From JACDAN01 sp963802375 (lineage in GTDB: Bacteria > Actinomycetota > Thermoleophilia > Gaiellales > Gaiellaceae): a stretch of DNA of 64,000 bases. Numbering within the stretch: position 1 is the first letter of the stretch; each line of letters starts with the position of its first letter. Shown here piece by piece: positions 29,356 to 37,489 of this stretch. The notes beneath the pieces were generated by a model. That model was given only the letters and a program-made list of their open reading frames with translations. It was not told the origin of the DNA and ran no database searches. The translations under genes and the position numbers were made by a program. The stretch covers positions 620,001 to 684,000 of the forward strand of contig CAWDIJ010000010.1 of NCBI GenBank assembly GCA_963802375.1, given 5' to 3'.

Positions 29356-29932
29356 TCAGGCGGAGGAGACCCGCTCGAGGGCCTCGGCGGCCGGCACCGC
29401 TCCCTCACGTATCACGACCGGCACCGGCCCGGTCAGGTCGACGACCGTGGACGGCGTGCCTGGAAGCTCGCCGCCGTCGAGCTCTGCCGCGCAGCCTTCC
29501 CGGAGCTCGCGCGGAACGTCCTCGAGCCGGCGAGGGTCGTCCCCACCAGGAAGGTTCGCGCTCGTCGCCGCGACGGCCTTGACCCTCTCGAGCACGGTGC
29601 GGGCCTCGCCCTCGAGCTCCGGAATCCGCACGCCGATCGTCTCCGGCCGGCCGCCTGTGAGCCAATGGAGGCGACGAGCCGGGTTGGGGAGGATCAGCGT
29701 GTAGGGCCCACGGAGCAGGGGGCGACCGGCGAGCTCGGGCACGGCTTCCACCACGGCGTCCTCGCTCGCAGCCACCAGTGCCGTCGGCTGCCCCGCCCCG
29801 CGTCCCTTCAAGCTGTAGAGACCGCGGACGGCCTCCTCAGTCGAGCGCATCAGCGCAGAGCCCGTAGACGGTGTCTGTCGGAAGGATCACCGGCGCACCG
29901 GCCCGGATCGCGTCGACCAGGCGCTCGATCAC
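29356..29932 (-). CDS. Threonylcarbamoyl-AMP synthase (Sua5/YwlC family), with an apparent frameshift
   Basis: Makes L-threonylcarbamoyladenylate for the t6A modification of ANN-decoding tRNAs. The GTG start at 29932 overlaps the prmC stop. The first frame gives GAPVILPTDTVYGLCADAL, the family core, then hits TGA at once. The next frame continues STEEAVRGLYSLKGRGAGQP, LILPNPARRLHWLTGG and VAATSANLPGGDDP to 29356. Removing one G near 29848 joins them. It sits in the conserved prfA-prmC-sua5 order. As with glyA, an assembly error is as likely as a true lesion. Confidence 0.75.
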
Positions 29933-30753
29933 GGTCGGCGGCCGTCGACCACGCGCTCGCGCCCGGCCACGTCCGCCGAGACCGCGATCTCCTCGTACCC
30001 GAGCCTCCGCAGCAGGTCGCCGACCGCCGCAGCCTGGGCGTCTCCAACTTCGAGCACGAGCGCTCCGCCCGGCCGGAGCGCGTCCAGCGCCGCCCGGGCC
30101 ACCGCTTCGTGGTCGCCGTCTCCGACCAGCGCCTCGCGCGGCTCGTGCAGCAGCTCCGGCTCCAGGGCCGCGAGCTCGGCAGGCGTCACGTAGGGCGGGT
30201 TCGAGACAACGAGGTCGAACGGGCCTCGCTCGCCCGCGAGCAGGTCGCCGTGGGCGAAGCGCACGCGGCCGTCCACGGCGGCGCGACGCCGGTTCTCCTC
30301 CGCGACCTCGAGCGCGGACGCCGAGACGTCCGTGGCGACAACCCGGGCGCCGGGGTGCTCGTCCGCGATCGCTAGTGCGATCGCGCCGGAGCCGGCCCCG
30401 ATGTCGAGGACCGACGGCTCCTCGATCCCGTCGAGGATGGCCAGGCAGCGCTCGACCACGCTCTCGGTCTCGGGCCGAGGGATCAGCACTCTTCGATCGA
30501 CAACGAGCGTCAGCCGCCGGAAGCCCCACTCGCCGAGGATGTACGCGAGCGGCTCGCGCGAGGCGCGCCGCGCCACAAGGCCGCGAAAGCTGTCGAGCTC
30601 AGCAGCCGTGACGTCCCGCCCGCCGGCGTGCAGCGCGGTGCGGCTGACCCCGAGGACGTGCGCAAGCAGCCACTCGGCGTCCACGGCCGGCGAGGGACAG
30701 CCTGCCCGATCGAGCGCCTCGGCACCCTCGGCAAGGGCCGCGCGGACCGTCAC
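29929..30753 (-). CDS. prmC: Release factor glutamine methyltransferase
   Basis: A 274-residue SAM-dependent enzyme that methylates the GGQ glutamine of release factors. The N-terminal helical domain has LLAHVLGVSRTAL and RRASREPLAYILGEWGF. The Rossmann part has LDIGAGSGAIALAIADEHPG, and the catalytic NPPY is in DLVVSNPPYVTP. The start is GTG at 30753, overlapping the prfA stop (GTGA), so it is coupled to its own substrate gene. Confidence 0.95.
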   Translation of the reverse strand: MTVRAALAEGAEALDRAGCPSPAVDAEWLLAHVLGVSRTALHAGGRDVTAAELDSFRGLVARRASREPLAYILGEWGFRRLTLVVDRRVLIPRPETESVVERCLAILDGIEEPSVLDIGAGSGAIALAIADEHPGARVVATDVSASALEVAEENRRRAAVDGRVRFAHGDLLAGERGPFDLVVSNPPYVTPAELAALEPELLHEPREALVGDGDHEAVARAALDALRPGGALVLEVGDAQAAAVGDLLRRLGYEEIAVSADVAGRERVVDGRRP

Positions 30754-31796
30754 ACCGCAGCGGCTTCGAGCGCCCGGCGGCGCTCCTCGTCCCCGAGCGC
30801 GCCGGTGAACTCGTCCAGCTCGCCTCCGAGCACGGCGTCGAGCCGGTGCGCCGTCAGCTTCACGCGGTGATCCGTGACGCGGTTCTCCGGGAAGTTGTAG
30901 GTGCGGATCTTCTCCGCCCGCTCGCCGCTCCCGATCTGGGACCGCCGGGCACTCTCGAGCTCGGCCCGCTGCTTCGCCCGCTCGAGCTCGTACAGCCGCG
31001 CGCGCAGGACTCGCAGCGCCTTGGCGCGGTTCTGGAGCTGCGACTTCTCGTCCTGCATCGAGACGACGAGATTCGTCGGCAGGTGCGTGATCCGGACGGC
31101 GGAGTCGGTCGTGTTGACGCTCTGACCGCCGGGCCCGGTCGAGCGGTACACGTCGATCTTGAGGTCGTTCGGGTCGATCTCGACCTCGACCTCTTCGGCT
31201 TCGGGCATGACGGCCACCGTCGCCGTGGAGGTGTGGATGCGTCCCTGCGACTCGGTGGCCGGCACACGCTGCACGCGGTGCGTGCCTCCCTCCCACTTGA
31301 AGACGGAGTAGGCGCCGTCGCCCTTCACCGCAAACGTGACCTCCTTGAAGCCGCCGCCCTCGTTCGGGCTCGCGGAGAGCTCCTCCGTCGAGTAGCCGCG
31401 GCGCTCGGCGTAGCGCGTCAGCATGCGGTAGACGTCGGCGGCCCACAGGCCGGCCTCGTCGCCGCCGACGCCCTGGCGGACCTCGACGATGACGTCCTTC
31501 CGGTCGGCCGGGTCCGCCTCGACGAGCGCGAGCTTCAGCTCCTCCTCGAGCCGGGCGATCTCGGCTGGGTCCGGCGCGAGCTCGGCGAGCTCGGGATCAT
31601 CTCTTGTCGCCTGGAGGTCCCGCTGGGCCTCGCGCCACTGCTGCGCGAGCTTGTAGGGGCCCTCGAGCTCTTTCAGGCGGCGCCCGGCGTCGGCCGCCTC
31701 GCGGTGGTCGTTGTAGACGGCAGGGTCGGACATGCGCTCCCGCGCCTCGTTGTACGAGCGTTCCAGGTCGACCACCAGCTGCTCGATCCCGGCCAT
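30750..31796 (-). CDS. prfA: Peptide chain release factor 1
   Basis: A 348-residue factor that ends translation at UAA and UAG. The anticodon-like tripeptide lies in RVPATESQGRIHTSTATVAV and the catalytic GGQ in YRSTGPGGQSVNTTDSAVRI. N-terminal helices: LVVDLERSYNEARERMSDP. ATG at 31796. It is divergent from the lipoprotein gene over a 42-base gap, which is short for two promoters. Confidence 0.97.
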   Translation of the reverse strand: MAGIEQLVVDLERSYNEARERMSDPAVYNDHREAADAGRRLKELEGPYKLAQQWREAQRDLQATRDDPELAELAPDPAEIARLEEELKLALVEADPADRKDVIVEVRQGVGGDEAGLWAADVYRMLTRYAERRGYSTEELSASPNEGGGFKEVTFAVKGDGAYSVFKWEGGTHRVQRVPATESQGRIHTSTATVAVMPEAEEVEVEIDPNDLKIDVYRSTGPGGQSVNTTDSAVRITHLPTNLVVSMQDEKSQLQNRAKALRVLRARLYELERAKQRAELESARRSQIGSGERAEKIRTYNFPENRVTDHRVKLTAHRLDAVLGGELDEFTGALGDEERRRALEAAAV

Positions 31797-31838
31797 GGAG
31801 AAAGGTTAGATCAGCCTCGTGCGGGTACTTACCGCCTG

Positions 31839-33398
31839 ATGGCCGTGCGGCTGCTCGCGCTGATCGTGCTGGCCGTTGTCCTTGGCGGCTGCGGCTCGTC
31901 CGACACCGCCGGAGGAAGCAGCGCCGGCCTTGCTCTCGCGTACCTGCCGGCGAACGCCGCGACCGTCATCCTTCTCTCCACGGACGTCGACGGCGAGCAG
32001 TGGGATGCGTTCGACCGCCGTGTGGTGCGCCGGATCGCGGACGAGAACGAAGCTCAGAAGTCGTTCGACGAGTACGCCGAAGAGGCGTTCAGGGAGTCGG
32101 AGGGCGTCGACTGGGAAGAGGACGTCAAGCCGCTGCTCGGAAACGACATCGCGATCGCCGTCGAGGGTGACCCCATGGCCCTGTTGGGCGGAGATGGCGA
32201 GTCCTCGTTCGTCGCGGCGCTCGAGACGCGAGGCGGCGACATCGAAGCGGTCCTCGAGAAGGCAGGCTGGAAAACCGCCGGGGAGGCGAACGGCGCGACG
32301 CTCTATACGGAGGAGCAGGGCGACGACGTCTTCGCCGTCGAGGACGGCGTCTTTCTGACCGCCGAGAACGAGGCTGCCCTGCGGAGCGCACTCAAGCGCC
32401 GTGATGCCGGCGACGGGCTCGACGACGACACCGTCGAGGAGGAACTCGCGGACCTCCCGTCGGACTCCTTTCTGCGCGGCTTCGGGACGCTCGACGGGCT
32501 CGCCGAGCAGGAGCAGCTTCGCCGCTTCGCAAACGTCGGGTTCCTCCAGGTCCTGGAGACTTGGGCGGCCGCGGTCCGGTTCGAGCAGGATGAGCTCAAC
32601 GCGGAAGTCGCCGTACGTCTCGACGAGGAGCAGGTCGAGGAGGAGGATCTCCCGGTCGTCAGCGGCGAGGAATCACCCGAGATCGTGCCGCGCGGCACTG
32701 AGCTCTCGGGCGGCAACCTCAACCAGAGCCAGACGACCGCCTTTCTCCTTCGCGCGGTGCAGGCGGCCTATCCGAACTCGCGGTTCGTCAAGACCGTTGA
32801 CGCCCTCGACGAGGACCTCGGCATCAGCTTCGAGGAGGAGATCCTCCGGCAGTTCAACGGCCCGAGTGCCTCGTACGTGAGCCCGGACGGTCGCACGTTC
32901 GCCGCGCGGAGCGAGGTGCGCGACCCTGAGGCGCTGCGAGAGCTTCTCCCGCGGATCGCACCGCACCTCCCCGCGCTCGTCGAGGGCCTTCAGGGCCTGC
33001 AATCGGAGGGCATGGCGCTGCTCTTCCTGCTCGCGCCCGACGCGCCGGCGGCGGCGCCGATGCAGGGCGTGAAGGTCGATCCTCCCCAGACGCCCGACGG
33101 CTTGTACCGCATCTCGGGCCTGACCGGCGACGGCCCGGCGGAGCTGCATCTCGGCCTGATCGGCGACGTCTTTGTAGTCGCCTCCGATGAGCAGCGCGCG
33201 AGGGAGATCGCCGCAGCGGACACCGAGCCCGCGGAGGGAGCGCAGGGAGCCGGCGTCCTCCGCGCGGACCTCGCGAAGATCAGCCGGGACCTCGGCAACT
33301 TCCTGTTCCTCTTCCCGCTCGAAGGCAAGGAGTTCGTCACGTCGCTCGAGGCGAGCACGGACGAGCTCCGAGCGCGAGTCCGGATCGAGCTCGAATAG
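31839..33398 (+). CDS. Secreted lipoprotein, DUF3352-like
   Basis: A 519-residue protein with a lipoprotein signal (VRLLALIVLAVVLGGCGSSD; lipobox LGGC). The mature protein is acidic and repeats a pattern seen in DUF3352 proteins: a segment on allowed values (LALAYLPANAATVILLSTDV), GNDIAIAVEGDP, VEDGVFLTAENEAALRSALK and IGDVFVVASDEQRAREIAA. Function unknown; these are predicted to sit on the outer face of the membrane. ATG at 31839 gives the signal peptide directly; the longer open frame upstream overlaps prfA and is not real. Its TAG stop directly abuts the DUF1385 stop on the other strand. Confidence 0.7.
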   Translation: MAVRLLALIVLAVVLGGCGSSDTAGGSSAGLALAYLPANAATVILLSTDVDGEQWDAFDRRVVRRIADENEAQKSFDEYAEEAFRESEGVDWEEDVKPLLGNDIAIAVEGDPMALLGGDGESSFVAALETRGGDIEAVLEKAGWKTAGEANGATLYTEEQGDDVFAVEDGVFLTAENEAALRSALKRRDAGDGLDDDTVEEELADLPSDSFLRGFGTLDGLAEQEQLRRFANVGFLQVLETWAAAVRFEQDELNAEVAVRLDEEQVEEEDLPVVSGEESPEIVPRGTELSGGNLNQSQTTAFLLRAVQAAYPNSRFVKTVDALDEDLGISFEEEILRQFNGPSASYVSPDGRTFAARSEVRDPEALRELLPRIAPHLPALVEGLQGLQSEGMALLFLLAPDAPAAAPMQGVKVDPPQTPDGLYRISGLTGDGPAELHLGLIGDVFVVASDEQRAREIAAADTEPAEGAQGAGVLRADLAKISRDLGNFLFLFPLEGKEFVTSLEASTDELRARVRIELE

Positions 33399-34313
33399 CT
33401 AGGCCATGACCTCGACCTTGCGCTCTGCAGGGTCGAGTCGGCCTTCGCGCTGGAGGACATCCTTCAGCGCGCGAATGGAGACTTCGAGCTGGTCGAGCGC
33501 CGGCTCTCGGGTGGTGAGCCGCTGGAGCCAGAGACCCGGCGCGAGCAGCGTCATCAGAAAGCGATTGTCGGTGTGCTTCCCGGCGAAGCGGATCAGCTCG
33601 TAGGCGATCCCGGCGATGATCGGCAGCAGGGCGATCCGCGAGAGGATCAGCCAGTACCAGGCGGGCTGGCCGAAGAACGCGAAGACGAAGATGGCGATCA
33701 CCATCACCCAGAGCAGGAACGCCGTGCCGCAGCGCGGGTGGATGAGGCTGTAGCGCTGCACCGTCTCGGGCGTCAGATCCTCGCCCGCCTCGTAGGCGTT
33801 GATCGCCTTGTGCTCGGCAGCGTGGTACTGGAACACGCGCTTGAGGTCCGGCAGGAACGAGATCAAGACGAGGTAGAGGATGAAGATCGAGACGCGGATC
33901 AGGCCCTCGACGACGACGAACAGGCCCGTCTGGTCGATCGGCAACCAGCTCGTGATCAGCGCCGGCGTGACCTTGAAGAGGACGAGGGCGAAGCCGATGG
34001 CGATCACGAACGCGAAGAGCAGCGCGCCGCGGCCGATCTCGGTTGAGACCTCCTCGTCGTCCCCCTCCTCCTGCGCCGCATAGTTGGCGGAGATCGCGAG
34101 CGCGCGGAAGCCGATTGCCAGCGATTCACCGAGCGCGATGATTCCGCGGATGACCGGCAGGCGGAAGAACCGGTGCCGCACCATCACCGAGTTGATCTCC
34201 CGCTCGACCGTGGCGATCTCCCCGTCGACCTTGCGCACGGCAAGCGTCCAGTTCGAGGGGCCGCGCATCATCACGCCCTCGAGGACGGCCTGTCCACCGA
34301 TCGGAGCTGCCAT
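33399..34313 (-). CDS. DUF1385 family membrane protein
   Basis: A 304-residue protein. It starts MAAPIGGQAVLEGVMMRGPS, the clear DUF1385 (YqhQ) signature, followed by RHRFFRLPVIRGIIALGES. Four or five helices follow, and YHAAEHKAINAYEAGEDL and SLIHPRCGTAFLLWVMVIAI contain conserved His and Glu that may bind metal. Biochemical role unknown. It is encoded next to rpmE and prfA in many Gram-positives. ATG at 34313 is chosen; the upstream extension LAWCSRPRSGAASPEGAL is translated repeat. The stop-to-stop contact with the lipoprotein gene leaves no spacer. Confidence 0.85.
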   Translation of the reverse strand: MAAPIGGQAVLEGVMMRGPSNWTLAVRKVDGEIATVEREINSVMVRHRFFRLPVIRGIIALGESLAIGFRALAISANYAAQEEGDDEEVSTEIGRGALLFAFVIAIGFALVLFKVTPALITSWLPIDQTGLFVVVEGLIRVSIFILYLVLISFLPDLKRVFQYHAAEHKAINAYEAGEDLTPETVQRYSLIHPRCGTAFLLWVMVIAIFVFAFFGQPAWYWLILSRIALLPIIAGIAYELIRFAGKHTDNRFLMTLLAPGLWLQRLTTREPALDQLEVSIRALKDVLQREGRLDPAERKVEVMA

Positions 34314-34315
34314 CA

Positions 34316-34477
34316 GTGCTCCTTCAGGTGATGCTGCCCCGCTTCTGGGTCGCGAGCACCAAGCCAGAACCCGCACTCCGACGAGGCAAGGCTAGGCAGC
34401 CTTGGTGAGGAGGAGGGTGGGCTCTGGCGCCGCGTGATCGCGGGCCAGAAGCAGGCGTGCAATGCCTGGAGAGGCAC
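34316..34477. repeat. Intercistronic palindromic element, family I, copy F
   Basis: About 162 bases between rpmE and the DUF1385 gene. Ends GTGCTCCTTCAGG and CCTGGAGAGGCAC. The centre GAGGCAAGGCTAGGCAGCC forms the AAGGCT/AGCCTT-type hairpin, and GGCGCCGCGTGATCGCGGGC is intact. The coding-strand end GAAGGAGCACTG runs directly into the ATG. Confidence 0.87.
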
Positions 34478-34486
34478 TAGGTCAGC

Positions 34487-34708
34487 TCAGGAACCGCGGC
34501 GCGCGCCGCCGGCCCGCTCCAGTCGCCGCTGGAAGCGCTCCACCCGGCCGCCCGTGTCGACCAGCTTCTGCTTGCCCGTGTAGAACGGGTGGCAGTTCGA
34601 GCAGATCTCGACGTGCATCTCGGGCTTCGTCGATCGCGTCTCGAAGGTGTTCCCGCAGGAACACTGCACGGTCGCGACGACGTAATCAGGATGGATGTCC
34701 GGCTTCAT
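34487..34708 (-). CDS. rpmE: Ribosomal protein bL31, zinc-binding type
   Basis: A 73-residue 50S protein: MKPDIHPDYVVATVQCSCGN, then EICSNCHPFYTGKQKLVDTG and a basic tail RVERFQRRLERAG. The cysteines of CSCGN and CSNC form the zinc site of the C+ form, so it is the zinc-replete paralogue. ATG at 34708 overlaps the stop of the threonine dehydratase gene (ATGA). Confidence 0.95.
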   Translation of the reverse strand: MKPDIHPDYVVATVQCSCGNTFETRSTKPEMHVEICSNCHPFYTGKQKLVDTGGRVERFQRRLERAGGARRGS

Positions 34709-35637
34709 GGCCGGGCCAGGATAGCAGCGGCGGTCTGGGCGGCGACGTTGCCGCCTGTGACGACGCAGACGACGGTTTCGCCCTCGTCTGCGGGAACTTT
34801 GCCGGTCATGAGTGCTGCGACGGCGACCGCTCCGGCCGGCTCGCAAGCCAGCTTCGCGCGCTCGTAGAGGAAGCGCATCGCCGCCTCGATCTCCTCTTCC
34901 TCGACCATGACGACCTCGATGCCACGCTCCTGGGCGATGTGTAGCGGCAGCTCTCCCGCGAAGGGTGCGTTGAGCCCGTCGGCGATGGACCGCGCGTCGA
35001 CGGGGACCGGCTTTCCGGCGGCGAGCGCGGCGGTCAGCGCATTCGAGATCCGTGGCTCGACACCGACGACGCGCACATCGGGCAGGGCGGTCGCGATGCC
35101 GGCGATCAGGCCGCCGCCCCCGATCGGGATCACGACGACGTCCACCCCGGGCACGTCCTCGGCGATCTCGAGGCCGACCGTGCCCTGCCCGGCGATCGTG
35201 TGCGGGCCGTCGAACGGATGGATGAACGTCCGGCCCGTCCTCGCGCGAAGCTCCTCGAGTCGGTCGAACACCACGGCCGGGCTCTCCGCTTCCAGGTCGA
35301 CCTCCGCGCCGTAGCCGCGGGTGGCCGCGATCTTGGCCGGGCTCGCCGTCTTCCACATGACGAGCAGCGCGTTGATCCCCTCCAGCGCGGCGCAGTACGC
35401 GACTGCCTGCGCGTGATTGCCGGCGGAGGCGGCGATGACCCCCGCGCGCCGCTCCTCGTCGGAGAGTCGGCTCAGCGAATTGAGGACGCCACGAGGCTTG
35501 AACGACCCGGTGCGCTGGAAGAGCTCGGCCTTGAGGAAGACACGGGAGCCCAGTGTCGCCGAGCTGAACATCGGCGTCCTGTGGAGCCGTCCGGCGATCG
35601 CATTGCGCGCCGCCAGGACGTCGTCGCGCGCGATCAC
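34705..35637 (-). CDS. Threonine dehydratase / serine-threonine ammonia-lyase family PLP enzyme
   Basis: A 310-residue fold-type II PLP enzyme, probably converting threonine to 2-oxobutyrate. The PLP lysine is in FQRTGSFKPRGVLNSL, GVIAASAGNHAQAVAYCA is the phosphate-side motif, and VVVIPIGGGGLIAGIATAL binds the PLP phosphate. No C-terminal ACT domain is present, so this is the catabolic, non-isoleucine-inhibited form (or a serine racemase-like enzyme). The start is GTG at 35637. Its product could supply propionyl-CoA to the mutase pathway nearby, which is only an inference. Confidence 0.88.
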   Translation of the reverse strand: MIARDDVLAARNAIAGRLHRTPMFSSATLGSRVFLKAELFQRTGSFKPRGVLNSLSRLSDEERRAGVIAASAGNHAQAVAYCAALEGINALLVMWKTASPAKIAATRGYGAEVDLEAESPAVVFDRLEELRARTGRTFIHPFDGPHTIAGQGTVGLEIAEDVPGVDVVVIPIGGGGLIAGIATALPDVRVVGVEPRISNALTAALAAGKPVPVDARSIADGLNAPFAGELPLHIAQERGIEVVMVEEEEIEAAMRFLYERAKLACEPAGAVAVAALMTGKVPADEGETVVCVVTGGNVAAQTAAAILARP

Positions 35638-35680
35638 GGCGGCTGCGCCCGGCCCGGCTGAATCAGCCGTGGCCTAAGTG

Positions 35681-35695
35681 CGGTGTCGGACACCG
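35681..35695. repeat. REP-like palindrome with GTC-G-GAC core
   Basis: CGGTGTCGGACACCG is a perfect palindrome around a single central G, in the 105-base gap between the threonine dehydratase and ETF-QO genes. A second hairpin, GGCTGAATCAGCC, is just to its left. The core resembles GGGGTCAGACCCC seen at 8.66 and 54.9 kb. Confidence 0.5.
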
Positions 35696-35742
35696 ATTCT
35701 TGTCAAGGGGAATCTGCGCCGACTTTGCAACATCTGAGCTAA

Positions 35743-37431
35743 CTAGGTGAGCTTGTACTCCGGGCCGGCGCCTCCCTCGGGCGGTGTGAGGCGACCGCCC
35801 TTCGCGGTGATCGCGCCACACTGGACGCAGTTGGAAGGCGTCACCTCTACGCCGCCGCCCTCCTTGGCCTCGTAGACCTGCGCGGGACACATGTGCTCCC
35901 ACATCCGTGCGACCTCTTCGGGCACGTCCGTCTGTAGCCGGATGTGGTTCGGCGCGTCGTCGCGCGTCTTGTTTCCGGACAGGTAGACGGACGAGAGCTT
36001 GTCGAAGATGAGCTTGCCGTCCGGCTTCGGATAGCGCGACGCCCGCCCGGTGCCGATCAGTTCCTGCTCGGCGTCCCGCTCGGTTTTCTTGTTGCCCGGC
36101 GGGAACTTGCCGAAGCTCATCGTCATCGCGCCCGCCATCGCGCTGCCAAGCCAGAAGCCGTTGCCGAACGCCTGCCGCATGTTGCGCACCTTCTTGAGGT
36201 CATCCCAGATGAACGTGTCCCGGATGGCCTGGTCGTACGAGGCCAGGGCGCCAGGCGTCCACGGTGTCCGGCCGCGCTGGAGCGCAGCGAAAGCCGTCTC
36301 CGCTGCAAGCCGCCCGGACTCGATCGCATAGTGGATGCCCTTCAGGGCCGGCACGTTCACGAACCCGGCGCCGTCGCCGGTGATCAGCAGCCCCGGTGCG
36401 TGCATCTGCCGCGGGACGGCCACGTAGCCGCCTTCCGGGATGGTCTTCGCACCCCAGCCGATCCGCTCCCCACCCTCGAGGATCCTCCGGACGAGCTTGT
36501 GCGTCTTCAGCTCCTGGAGCAGGTCGTGCGGCGAGATCTCGAGGTCGCGGTAGTCGAGCCCGACGACCATCCCCAGCGTGACCATGTCGTCGCCCATCGG
36601 GTAGATGAACGAGCCGCCGAACTCGCGGTACTTTCGGCCACCGCGGAGCGGCCAGCCCATCGTGTGGATCACCCGGTCGAGCGGCTTCGCGACCTTCCAC
36701 ACCTCCTTGACGCCGAGCGCCCAGACCTGCGGGTTCTCGCCGGCAAGGCCAAACCGGTCCATGGCGACGCCGGTGAGGTGTCCCTGCGTCCCCTCGGAGA
36801 GGACCGTGACCTTGGCTGTCACGTCGGAGCCGGGCTCGAAGTTCGGGAGCGGCCCGCCGTCGCGCCCTCGTCCCTTCTCGCCGGTGCGCACGCCGACCGC
36901 CCGGGCGCCCTCCACGAGCAGCTTCTCCGCGGAGGTCTCCGGGAGGATGTAGGCACCGGCGGCCTCCGCCTGCTCCCCCATCCACCGCGTGAGCTGGGAC
37001 AGCGACGCGACGTAGTTTCCGTCGTTGCGCATCGTCGGCGGCGCCGGGATCCGGAGCGCCGAGCCCTTGGTGAGGTGGTAGACCGCCTCGTGGTCGACCG
37101 GCCCGTAGAACGGCATGTCCTCCACGCGGACCCGGTCGCGGAAGAGCCGGCGCAGCGCGCGCGGGTTGACGACGGCGCCAGACAGCGAGTGCGCCCCGAC
37201 GCCTTTGCCCTTCTCGAGCACGGCGACCGGGACCTCGCCGAGACGCTCGGCGGTCTCCGGCGACTCCTCGAGCAGCTGGCCGAGCCGGATCGCACAGGCG
37301 AGCCCCGCCGGGCCGGCGCCGACGATCAGCACGCCGACGTCGATCCGCTCCTCCGGCGGATCCGTCGGTGGCGCGACGTACTCGCGGGAATCGAACGCTG
37401 GTGGGAAATCTGCAGGTCGCGCGCGGCTCAT
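35743..37431 (-). CDS. Electron transfer flavoprotein-ubiquinone oxidoreductase, one Fe-S cysteine missing
   Basis: A 562-residue membrane-associated flavoprotein that passes electrons from reduced ETF to quinone. FAD motif VLIVGAGPAGLACAIRLGQL near residue 37; GVGAHSLSGAVVNPRALRRL and IYPMGDDMVTLGMVVGLDYR are family blocks; the late FAD site is GLLITGDGAGFVNVPALKG. The C-terminal cluster domain has MCPAQVYEA and SNCVQCGAITAKGGRL. The family motif C-x2-C-x2-C here reads CVQCGAI, so the fourth 4Fe-4S ligand is Ile. It lies 58 bases after etfA on the same strand. Confidence 0.92.
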   Translation of the reverse strand: MSRARPADFPPAFDSREYVAPPTDPPEERIDVGVLIVGAGPAGLACAIRLGQLLEESPETAERLGEVPVAVLEKGKGVGAHSLSGAVVNPRALRRLFRDRVRVEDMPFYGPVDHEAVYHLTKGSALRIPAPPTMRNDGNYVASLSQLTRWMGEQAEAAGAYILPETSAEKLLVEGARAVGVRTGEKGRGRDGGPLPNFEPGSDVTAKVTVLSEGTQGHLTGVAMDRFGLAGENPQVWALGVKEVWKVAKPLDRVIHTMGWPLRGGRKYREFGGSFIYPMGDDMVTLGMVVGLDYRDLEISPHDLLQELKTHKLVRRILEGGERIGWGAKTIPEGGYVAVPRQMHAPGLLITGDGAGFVNVPALKGIHYAIESGRLAAETAFAALQRGRTPWTPGALASYDQAIRDTFIWDDLKKVRNMRQAFGNGFWLGSAMAGAMTMSFGKFPPGNKKTERDAEQELIGTGRASRYPKPDGKLIFDKLSSVYLSGNKTRDDAPNHIRLQTDVPEEVARMWEHMCPAQVYEAKEGGGVEVTPSNCVQCGAITAKGGRLTPPEGGAGPEYKLT

Positions 37432-37489
37432 CGCTGTGCCGACCGGCCGCTTTGGGCGCGTGATCCTAGGACGCGTAGCGTGGCGGGCT

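Noticed and set aside
30846..31838. N-terminal extension of the lipoprotein gene
   Set aside because: The extension is the mirror of prfA; the lipoprotein signal peptide begins at the ATG at 31839.
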